Shown piece by piece: positions 1 through 4,500 of a stretch of DNA of 11,045 nucleotides. How positions within the stretch are numbered: the stretch's first letter is position 1; each line of letters starts with the position of its first letter. Position numbers and translations under genes: made by a program. The stretch is from NCBI GenBank assembly GCA_002779425.1, contig PEWP01000043.1, forward strand, positions 1-11,045, read 5' to 3'. Below the pieces are notes generated by a model that saw nothing but the letters and a program-made list of their open reading frames with translations, ran no database searches and was not told where the DNA came from. The DNA comes from a bacterium (Candidatus Gribaldobacteria) CG07_land_8_20_14_0_80_33_18. GTDB lineage: Bacteria; Patescibacteriota; Minisyncoccia; Minisyncoccales; CG1-02-41-26.

Positions 1-266
1 TCAAAAAAATTTATTGTTTCTTCGGTTCCAAATCTAGAAAAAGCTGAAAAAAGAAATTCTCCATTTTTCCCAAATTTATTTATAAATTCTCTTGGTTTAT
101 CTGTTTTGTTAGTAATGTTACATCGCCCCTTTCCTGTAATTAAAAGCTTTCTTCCGAGATTTTTATTTTTTTCAACCAAAATAACGCGAGCTCCAAGTTC
201 ACCCGCTCTTCCCGCCGCAATCATTCCAGCGGGCCCTCCCCCAATTATCGCTGCATCATATTTCAT
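1..266 (-). CDS. BaiN/HI0933-family NAD(P)/FAD-dependent oxidoreductase, N-terminal part
   Basis: Only the first 88 codons lie in the window; the rest continues past base 1. The start is the ATG at 264-266. The protein opens with a Rossmann FAD-binding strand and glycine loop (YDAAIIGGGPAGMIAAGRAG, residues 3-22). The acidic end of the second strand follows (VILVEKN, about residue 28), then GRKLLITGKGRCNITN (residues 38-53). That last motif is the signature of the HI0933/YhiN/BaiN group of flavoproteins, whose in vivo substrate is usually unknown. The protein is expected to be a cytosolic FAD enzyme. Its start overlaps the end of the upstream Obg gene by 11 nt (ATGAAATATGA), so the two are very probably translationally coupled in one transcript. 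The family call is firm; a specific reaction cannot be given. Confidence 0.9.
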   Translation of the reverse strand, partial: MKYDAAIIGGGPAGMIAAGRAGELGARVILVEKNKNLGRKLLITGKGRCNITNKTDKPREFINKFGKNGEFLFSAFSRFGTEETINFF

Positions 267-1227
267 ATTTTTCTAAAATTAAATCATTAAGTATTTTTCT
301 GACAAGTTCAATGCTGTCCCAATCAAATATGGAAATCGGCGTTGCATTTTTATTCAATTTTTTAAGTTTCTCTGCCACTTCAGCAACAATATCGGGAGAA
401 ACCGCGTCTTTTTTACTTATAAAAAGATATTCCGGTTTTTCCAGAAGCAATTTATTGTATGCCCCTAACTCGCCACGGACTGTTTTGTAATCAACCACCG
501 AATCAATAGAATCTGCGGCAACAAAATGAAATAGAATCTTCGTACGCTCTATATGCCGCAAAAATTTAATGCCAAGACCTTTGCCTTTGGACGCACCCTC
601 AATAAGTCCAGGGATATCAGCAAGTATCAAATCGTAATACGCACCCAAATTCGGTTCCAAGGTCGTGAATGAATAATTTGCCACTTTGCTTTTGGCATTG
701 GTCAACTCATTAAGTAAGCTTGATTTACCGACATTAGGTAATCCTATAAATCCCACATCGGCAATCAGTTTTAATTCAAAGCGGACTTCAAACGATTCTC
801 CCGGCTCCCCGTATTCAAATTCTTTCGGCGTTGTATTGATTGCCGACCGAAAATGAAAATTCCCCTTTCCTCCGCGTCCGCCACGGGCAAATAATATTCG
901 CTGGCCAATTTTTGTTATCTCAAGGTCTTCATTTATTTTTAAATTATGTACTACTGTTCCGACGGGAACGAGTAAAACTAAGTCCTCCGCGTTGTTGCCG
1001 TCACGAAATTGCGAACGGCCATCCTGTCCGTCTTTGGCCTTAATTTCTTTTTTAAAACGGAATTGATTTAACGCGCTCAAATCAGAAACTCCTTCAACAT
1101 AAATACTGCCGCCCCTGCCGCCGCTGCCGCCCACCGGACCCAAAGACATTAAATTTTTATTAAAAGACACGGCTCCCTTTCCGCCGCTCCCCGCCACTGC
1201 GCGTATTTTTACATCATCAATAAGCAT
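256..1227 (-). CDS. obg: Obg-family GTPase (CgtA), short form without OCT domain
   Basis: This is a ribosome-associated GTPase involved in 50S subunit maturation and stress signalling. Residues 1-155 form the glycine-rich Obg fold (GSGGKG, GGSGGRGG, PVGTVV, RGGRGGKGN). The G domain follows: G1 GLPNVGKSS (162-170), G2 around YSFTTLEPNLG (185-195), G3 ADIPGLIEGAS (203-213). G4 reads SKKD (271-274) instead of the usual NKxD, and G5 is weak (ISIFD, near 299). At 323 residues it lacks the C-terminal OCT domain of longer Obg proteins. The expected phosphate-binding and switch residues are present, so it should bind GTP; the serine at G4 is a conservative departure. A -10-like TATACT at 1236-1241 sits only 9 bases from the ATG, without a convincing -35, so transcription may start almost at the start codon. 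It shares an operon with the flavoprotein downstream. Confidence 0.95.
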   Translation of the reverse strand: MLIDDVKIRAVAGSGGKGAVSFNKNLMSLGPVGGSGGRGGSIYVEGVSDLSALNQFRFKKEIKAKDGQDGRSQFRDGNNAEDLVLLVPVGTVVHNLKINEDLEITKIGQRILFARGGRGGKGNFHFRSAINTTPKEFEYGEPGESFEVRFELKLIADVGFIGLPNVGKSSLLNELTNAKSKVANYSFTTLEPNLGAYYDLILADIPGLIEGASKGKGLGIKFLRHIERTKILFHFVAADSIDSVVDYKTVRGELGAYNKLLLEKPEYLFISKKDAVSPDIVAEVAEKLKKLNKNATPISIFDWDSIELVRKILNDLILEKYEI

Positions 1228-1261
1228 ATTTTGTCAGTATAAACTATTTTAATCCGTATTA

Positions 1262-1296
1262 AAAATCAAATCCCGCCGGAAGCGGGACCTGATTTT
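1262..1296 (-). terminator. Rho-independent terminator of the cold-shock gene
   Basis: The inner stem TCCCGC (1271-1276) / GCGGGA (1282-1287) has a 5-nt loop. A 2-nt internal mismatch is followed by an outer stem AAAATCA (1262-1268) / TGATTTT (1290-1296). On the minus strand it is followed by a T-rich run. It lies 29 nt after the cold-shock stop codon and before the Obg start. The symmetric A/T flanks would also let it act on the plus strand. Confidence 0.75.
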
Positions 1297-1324
1297 CATT
1301 TATTTGATTTTACAAAATAAATTC

Positions 1325-1522
1325 TTAAATGCGGGCTACGTTTGTTGCGTTGGGCCCTTTTGGAGAATCTGTCTTCTCAAAAGACACTCTATCGCCTACT
1401 TTTAATTCTTCGTAGGTTACACCCTTTAGCTCATTCTTGTGAAAAAACAAATCTTTTTCTTCGCCCTCAACGGTAATAAATCCAAATCCTTTATCTGTAA
1501 GGTTTTTAATTGTTCCTTCCAT
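1325..1522 (-). CDS. csp: Cold-shock domain protein (CspA family)
   Basis: A 65-residue single OB-fold protein that binds single-stranded RNA or DNA, typically as an RNA chaperone. RNP1 is KGFGFI (11-16) and RNP2 is DLFFH (24-28). The length is that of a complete CspA protein. The N-terminal strand reads GTIKNL where the family usually has GTVKWF, so the first stacking tryptophan is missing. The acidic, lysine-rich middle and the NATNV strand near the end are normal. The gene is monocistronic, with its own promoter about 105 nt upstream and a terminator behind it. No Shine-Dalgarno sequence is visible before the ATG; the leader is extremely A/U-rich, as is common where translation depends on an unstructured initiation region. 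Confidence 0.95.
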   Translation of the reverse strand: MEGTIKNLTDKGFGFITVEGEEKDLFFHKNELKGVTYEELKVGDRVSFEKTDSPKGPNATNVARI

Positions 1523-1628
1523 GATTATGGTTAAATATAAATTAATTTAATTAATATTTTAAGGTTTTATCCTAAAGTTTAGTTTTCCGACAAAACTCGA
1601 CTAAATTTTATTAGACAACTATCTTATG
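1523..1628 (-). promoter_or_regulatory. Long 5' leader of the cold-shock gene with competing hairpins
   Basis: The predicted transcript leader is about 105 nt. It contains AGTTTT (1592-1597 read on minus) paired with AAAACT (1581-1586) across a 5-nt loop. An overlapping alternative pairs TTTAGT with ACTAAA and cannot form at the same time. The 45 nt before the ATG are almost pure A/U. Long structured leaders are known to act as temperature sensors in cspA-type mRNAs; that role here is inferred. Confidence 0.4.
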
Positions 1629-1634
1629 TGAATA

Positions 1635-1663
1635 ATATTAACATCTAAAAATCAATCAGTCAA
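1635..1663 (-). promoter_or_regulatory. Sigma-70 promoter of the cold-shock gene
   Basis: On the minus strand TTGACT (1658-1663) is separated by 17 nt from TAATAT (1635-1640). The -10 is preceded by TGT, an extended -10 (TGn). Transcription would start near 1628. Confidence 0.65.
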
Positions 1664-1689
1664 CCTAAAGAAATTAAGGTTTGAGATTC

Positions 1690-1719
1690 TGCTCCGCGGG
1701 CTGGAGACTGTTAGAACCT
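1690..1719 (-). other. Decayed tRNA-Asn 3'-end remnant or att-like repeat
   Basis: Read on the minus strand, AGGTTC (1714-1719) is followed 13 nt later by CCCGCGGAGCA (1690-1700). These are the T-loop start and the complete acceptor 3' strand plus discriminator of the intact tRNA-Asn at 3021-3292. There the same two blocks occur in the same order 8 nt apart. No upstream tRNA half is present. It may be a tRNA relic or a duplicated attachment site left by integration at the tRNA 3' end. The 11-nt exact match is short, so chance is not excluded. Confidence 0.4.
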
Positions 1720-1730
1720 GTTTAGTAAAT

Positions 1731-2231
1731 TTATCTACTTAAAAAACCACAATTTCTTTCTATTATTCTTAGAGCGGACTTATGGAGTTTCTCTTTCGAA
1801 GTAGAAAAACAGAGGTTTTTTAAGATTACAGGTTTATACCCTGAATCAAATAAATCATAAGTAGTCGCTAAAACACAACAATCGGTATCAAAACCGCAAA
1901 TATCTACCTGCTTAATCTTATACTTCCTCAATTTTCTCTTAACTTGAGGGGCTTTGAGTAAAGAGTAAGTATTTCTAAAAATTATCTTAGAATTATCAAC
2001 TAAATTAGAAAGTTCATTAATAATCTCAGTCTCTTTTCTCTTATTACATCCTCTCCACTTAAAAATTCTCCAAAGAGAAGATTCGGAATCATTTTTAAAA
2101 ACTGTGAAAATAATTAAAGAATACTTATTTTTATTCTTTTTAATATAATTACTTATTTTTCTCGCAATTGATTTCGTCTTTTTATTCTCAAAAAACTTTT
2201 GAACATCAATTGCAAATAGTGCTTTATTCAT
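1731..2231 (-). CDS. Isochorismatase-like cysteine hydrolase
   Basis: A 166-residue member of the isochorismatase/nicotinamidase superfamily, which hydrolyses amide or vinyl-ether bonds through an Asp-Lys-Cys triad. The N-terminal strand LFAIDVQKFF supplies the Asp (D9). GFDTDCCVLATTYDLFDSG (113-131) is the family signature, with nucleophile C119 and the usual helix after it. The segment where the catalytic Lys is expected reads IIFRNTYSLL (83-92), placing Arg86 in that slot. The enzyme may therefore be altered in activity or non-hydrolytic. The protein is smaller than typical nicotinamidases (about 180-210) and very lysine-rich. No Shine-Dalgarno is seen, but an extended -10-like TGGTAGAAT (2238-2246) sits 6 nt before the ATG. 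It follows the toxin-antitoxin operon's terminator, so it is probably a separate unit. The substrate is unknown. Confidence 0.8.
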   Translation of the reverse strand: MNKALFAIDVQKFFENKKTKSIARKISNYIKKNKNKYSLIIFTVFKNDSESSLWRIFKWRGCNKRKETEIINELSNLVDNSKIIFRNTYSLLKAPQVKRKLRKYKIKQVDICGFDTDCCVLATTYDLFDSGYKPVILKNLCFSTSKEKLHKSALRIIERNCGFLSR

Positions 2232-2237
2232 ATCTCA

Positions 2238-2258
2238 ATTCTACCAAAAAACCGCCTC
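2238..2258. repeat. 21-nt direct repeat, copy 1
   Basis: An exact 21-base match to 2938-2958, same orientation, exactly 700 nt apart. On the minus strand it consists of the 3' side of a GC hairpin (GAGGCGG), a T6 tract and TGGTAGAAT. In this copy it forms the distal arm and U-tract of the terminator after the toxin gene. Confidence 0.85.
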
Positions 2259-2278
2259 CGCCGAAAGGCGGATTGGCG
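2252..2278 (-). terminator. Rho-independent terminator after the toxin gene
   Basis: TCCGCC (2257-2262) and GGCGGA (2267-2272) form a 6-bp stem capped by GAAA. The outer CGCC (2253-2256) / GGCG (2275-2278) can extend it. On the minus strand the stem is followed directly by TTTTTT. It lies 40 nt downstream of the toxin stop. Confidence 0.8.
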
Positions 2279-2319
2279 ATAAAGAATTGCCCAGCGATGG
2301 GCTTCTTTGTAATTGTGGT

Positions 2320-2586
2320 TTAATCCCACAATTTATAAACCGAATGCTCTCCAATAGAATGGAACCAAACTGTATTCGAATTAACTAATTCAAAAATAAT
2401 TCGATATCTTTGATTCACCGAAAAAGAAAGAAACCCCTTAAGGTTTCCTTTTAGTTTATGAGTTTTAAGTTTTGGGTCAAAAAGATTTTTTCGAAAGATC
2501 TGCTCTTTCTTCTCGGCAATTTTCTTAACCCTTAATGGTAATTTCTGATATTCACGAGCAAATTTACTCGAATAGAAAATCTTCAT
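2320..2586 (-). CDS. RelE/ParE-family toxin (mRNA interferase)
   Basis: An 88-residue type II toxin with the compact RelE fold. An N-terminal strand (KIFYSSKFAREYQKLP) is followed by an amphipathic helix (about 15-40). The motif KTHKLKGNLKGFLSFSV (41-57) and the strand QRYRIIFELV (59-68) follow, then the family-typical end VWFHSIGEHSVYK. The LKTHKLKG and YRIIFE segments are typical of YafQ/RelE-type ribosome-dependent endoribonucleases; the basic residues there usually contact RNA. The gene starts 16 nt after the antitoxin stop in the classic antitoxin-first order and ends before a strong terminator. No Shine-Dalgarno is visible. The toxin is full length with no sign of decay. Whether it cleaves mRNA or poisons gyrase, as ParE does, cannot be decided from sequence alone; the motifs favour RelE. 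Confidence 0.88.
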   Translation of the reverse strand: MKIFYSSKFAREYQKLPLRVKKIAEKKEQIFRKNLFDPKLKTHKLKGNLKGFLSFSVNQRYRIIFELVNSNTVWFHSIGEHSVYKLWD

Positions 2587-2602
2587 GTAAATAAAAACAG
2601 AA

Positions 2603-2818
2603 TTATCGTAAGTCTTTCAATGATCTCAAAAGTTTTGTCTTGCCAGAAGCAAGTTCTTTTCGGCTTTCTGCTAATTCTCGGAGAATTTTGCCTTCGATCC
2701 AAAGACGTAAAAGCTCACGAAAAAACTCGCTCTTAGTAGCATATTTACCTTTCTTTACTAATTCTTCTACAGACCTGTTTAACTCTTTGGGTAGTGATAT
2801 ATTAATTACTTCTCGCAT
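2603..2818 (-). CDS. Ribbon-helix-helix antitoxin
   Basis: A 71-residue partner of the downstream RelE-type toxin. The N-terminal strand EVINISLPKEL (3-13) and helix-turn-helix up to about residue 46 (VEELVKKGKYATKSEFFRELLRLWI) form a ribbon-helix-helix DNA-binding dimer of the CopG/ParD type. The charged C-terminal helix (about 47-71, lysine- and arginine-rich) is the expected toxin-wrapping segment. The ATG is 5 nt from a 19-nt palindrome (2824-2842) that overlaps the predicted transcription start. That is the expected arrangement for autorepression by the antitoxin or the toxin-antitoxin complex. The leader is only about 20 nt and has no Shine-Dalgarno. Confidence 0.88.
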   Translation of the reverse strand: MREVINISLPKELNRSVEELVKKGKYATKSEFFRELLRLWIEGKILRELAESRKELASGKTKLLRSLKDLR

Positions 2819-2823
2819 ATTTT

Positions 2824-2842
2824 TGTAATAATTTGTATTACA
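2824..2842. promoter_or_regulatory. Palindromic operator of the toxin-antitoxin operon
   Basis: Perfect 7-nt arms TGTAATA (2824-2830) and TATTACA (2836-2842) flank ATTTG. The centre spacing of about one helical turn suits two ribbon-helix-helix dimers. It covers the predicted transcription start and sits 5 nt from the antitoxin ATG. Confidence 0.7.
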
Positions 2843-2844
2843 CT

Positions 2845-2872
2845 ATATTAGCATGCCATATATCCTTGTCAA
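2845..2872 (-). promoter_or_regulatory. Promoter of the toxin-antitoxin operon
   Basis: On the minus strand TTGACA (2867-2872) is a perfect -35. A 16-nt spacer ends in TGC, followed by TAATAT (2845-2850), giving an extended -10. Transcription would start near 2838, inside the operator. Confidence 0.75.
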
Positions 2873-2937
2873 GTCTGGCTCTCTAGCGGACGATTTTAGA
2901 ACCTTCTGTTAATCTTTTTTTCCATATTAATTACTTT

Positions 2938-2958
2938 ATTCTACCAAAAAACCGCCTC
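2938..2958. repeat. 21-nt direct repeat, copy 2
   Basis: Identical to 2238-2258. Here the GC arm has only a poor partner (GCC/GGC), so the terminator hairpin is degenerate, while the T6 tract and TGGTAGAAT remain. It lies downstream of tRNA-Asn and upstream of the toxin-antitoxin promoter. Confidence 0.85.
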
Positions 2959-3020
2959 TTTGGCAATTCAGTTTATAAAAAGATTTTCCGAACAAATGGC
3001 CTTGTTTATAAAAACTTTTG

Positions 3021-3292
3021 CTCCGCGGGTAGGATTCGAACCTACAACCTAGTGCTTACACCTAATCCTAATGTTTCCAAAAGGGGTGGACTATATCTTC
3101 ACCATATCCTACCTACAGGCAGAATTTAGGTGTTCCGGTATCTAGTCTCTACGGCGTCCCCGCTGAAAGCGGGTTCCCACGGTGTTGCCCTAAATGGGGT
3201 TCACCGTTATCCCGGAATGTTCATTCCAAAATTTCTTTTGGAAGCTGCAATAAAGTTTACAGGCACCCGCGCTACCATTGCGCCACCGCGGA
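3021..3292 (-). tRNA. tRNA-Asn(GUU) interrupted by a group I intron
   Basis: Exons are 3292-3259 and 3058-3021, giving a 72-nt tRNA. The acceptor stem TCCGCGG (3292-3286) / CCGCGGA (3028-3022) is perfect, with discriminator G3021 and no encoded CCA. The D-arm is GCGC-AATGGTA-GCGC. The anticodon stem GGTGC (3267-3263) / GCACT (3055-3051) contains one G-U pair. The joined loop is CTGT + TAA, placing anticodon GTT at 3260, 3259 and 3058. The variable loop is AGGTT and the T-arm GTAGG-TTCGAAT-CCTAC. The U1 start, G73 and CTGTTAA loop are standard for bacterial tRNA-Asn. It begins 33 nt after the rpoD stop and is probably cotranscribed with dnaG-rpoD. An alternative splice point (CCT/TGTAA) would give tRNA-Thr(UGU), but the P1 pairing and G73 favour Asn. 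Confidence 0.9.
3059..3258 (-). ncRNA. Group I self-splicing intron (IC3-like) in tRNA-Asn
   Basis: A 200-nt ribozyme with no homing-endonuclease ORF. P1 pairs exon CTGT plus intron AA (3262-3257) with TTGCAG (3250-3245), putting the required U-G wobble at U35 (3259)/G3248. P2 is an 8-bp hairpin with GAAA loop (3243-3224). P3 is TTCCGG (3217-3212) / CCGGAA (3138-3133). P4 is ACGGTG (3207-3202) / CACCGT (3184-3179). P5 is CCC/GGG. P6 is CCCGC (3173-3169) / GCGGG (3163-3159). P7 is GACTA (3147-3143) / TAGTC (3093-3089). P8 is ACCTA (3131-3127) / TAGGT (3115-3111). The terminal G is 3059. From memory, GTAGAGACTAGA, TATGGTGAAG and ATAGTCCA match the core of the 205-nt Azoarcus tRNA-Ile intron, an IC3 member. 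Excision needs only guanosine and Mg2+ in that class. Confidence 0.93.
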
Positions 3293-3325
3293 ATATACTT
3301 TATTTTAATTGAATATTTAAAATAA

Positions 3326-4498
3326 TCAATAATCTTTTACTTTTTCCAAAGTTTCCATTTTGCGCATTCGCTCTAATGCTTTTGCCTGAATTTGTCTAAT
3401 TCTTTCCCGGGTAACATTAAATTTTTTCCCCACTTCTTCTAAGGTGTGAGGAGTACCATCATTTAACCCGAATCTCATTGCTAAAACTTCTCTTTCTCTT
3501 GGCGTAAGTTCGCTGCTAATTTCAGCTAATCGTTTTTTTAAAAGATTTTGAGCTGCCTTTGTCAAAGGAGAAGGAGTTTTTTCATCTTCAATAAATTCGG
3601 CTAAAGTACTATCTTTTTCGTCTTTCCCTACCGGTGTTTCCAAGGAAACGGCTTTTTGTCTAATCTGTTCAATATGATGAATTTTTTCTACTTCTATTTC
3701 CATTTCAGAAGCAATTTCTTCTGGTAAAGGTATCCTCCCCAAACTTTGCAAAAGTCTTCTCTTGGCGTTTTCATATTTAGTCAAAGTTTCTATCATATGA
3801 ACAGGAATCCGAATAGTTCTTGCCTGATCGGCTAAAGCTCTGGTAATCGCCTGTCTTATCCACCAAGTACCATAAGTAGAAAACTTATATCCTCTCCTCC
3901 AATCAAATTTTTCCGCTGCCCGATTAAGACCTAAATTTCCTTCTTGAATTAAATCAAGTAAAGTTAAATTGGGAGAACGGCCAATATATTTTTGAGCAAT
4001 AGAAACAACTAATCGTAAATTTGCTTCAATTAATTTCTTCTTAGCCTCTTTATCTTTTTTTTCAATTCTTTTTGCCAATTCTTTTTCTTCTTTAGCTGTT
4101 AACATCGGAGTTTGACCAATCTCTTTAAGATACATTTGAATTGGATCAATCTTCCCTTCACGAACTAATTTTTCAATTTTTTTTGGTTTAAGCTCTATTT
4201 CTAAAAATTCTTTTCTTTCTTTAACCTCTATCCCTTTTTCTTCTAAAATCTGAAAAAGATTCTCCAAACCTTTAATATCTTTTTCTATTTTTGGAAAATA
4301 ATCTAAGACCTCATCATAAGTAATAAAACCGCGCTCTTTTCCTTTTTTAATGAGAGCCTTGATTTTTTCTTCTAAAAAAATTTTTTTTCTTCTCTTCCGT
4401 GATTTCTTCAATCGAATTTTCTTTCTTCTTCTAACTTTCCTTCTTTTTTTAACTATATTTCTTTTTTTTCTTTTTTTAATTTTTTTTCTTTTTGTCAT
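3326..4498 (-). CDS. rpoD: Primary sigma factor RpoD (sigma-70) with polybasic N-terminus
   Basis: A 390-residue housekeeping sigma factor directing RNA polymerase to -35/-10 promoters. Residues 42-100 resemble region 1.1 (GFITYDEVLDYFP). Region 1.2 is DPIQMYLKEIG (118-128). Regions 2.1-2.4 cover about 150-235, with GYKFSTYGTWWIRQAITRAL (203-222) and RTIRIPVHM as the -10 recognition helix. Region 3 follows. Region 4.2 is TLEEVGKKFNVTRERIRQIQ (352-371), the -35 helix-turn-helix. STYG replaces the common STYA. Residues 1-40 contain 29 Lys/Arg, unlike region 1.1 of most sigmas. The ATG lies 2 nt after the dnaG stop with a weak AGG upstream, so dnaG-rpoD are coupled. No internal Met occurs before residue 122, so the basic tail is part of the only plausible start. 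Consensus TTGACA/TATAAT promoters in this window agree with this sigma. Confidence 0.96.
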   Translation of the reverse strand: MTKRKKIKKRKKRNIVKKRRKVRRRKKIRLKKSRKRRKKIFLEEKIKALIKKGKERGFITYDEVLDYFPKIEKDIKGLENLFQILEEKGIEVKERKEFLEIELKPKKIEKLVREGKIDPIQMYLKEIGQTPMLTAKEEKELAKRIEKKDKEAKKKLIEANLRLVVSIAQKYIGRSPNLTLLDLIQEGNLGLNRAAEKFDWRRGYKFSTYGTWWIRQAITRALADQARTIRIPVHMIETLTKYENAKRRLLQSLGRIPLPEEIASEMEIEVEKIHHIEQIRQKAVSLETPVGKDEKDSTLAEFIEDEKTPSPLTKAAQNLLKKRLAEISSELTPREREVLAMRFGLNDGTPHTLEEVGKKFNVTRERIRQIQAKALERMRKMETLEKVKDY

Positions 4499-4500
4499 AG

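Noticed and set aside
2887..2927. A tiny minus-strand ORF (MEKKINRRF) after repeat copy 2
   Set aside because: Nine codons with no ribosome-binding site and no support beyond a possible upstream -10; indistinguishable from chance.
2930..3020. A CRISPR-like or tandem array from the repeated GTTTATAAAAA words and the 21-nt repeat
   Set aside because: Only two short copies with unequal, non-spacer-like intervals are present; no array and no cas genes in the window.
3051..3270. Reading the split tRNA as tRNA-Thr(UGU) or tRNA-Tyr(GUA)
   Set aside because: Thr needs a splice point with no good P1 pairing; Tyr would need a long variable arm. P1 with its U-G pair, U1 and G73 all point to Asn(GUU).
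3130..3312. A 60-codon plus-strand open frame over the tRNA region
   Set aside because: It runs antisense through the tRNA-Asn exons and the group I intron, whose RNA structure explains the sequence.
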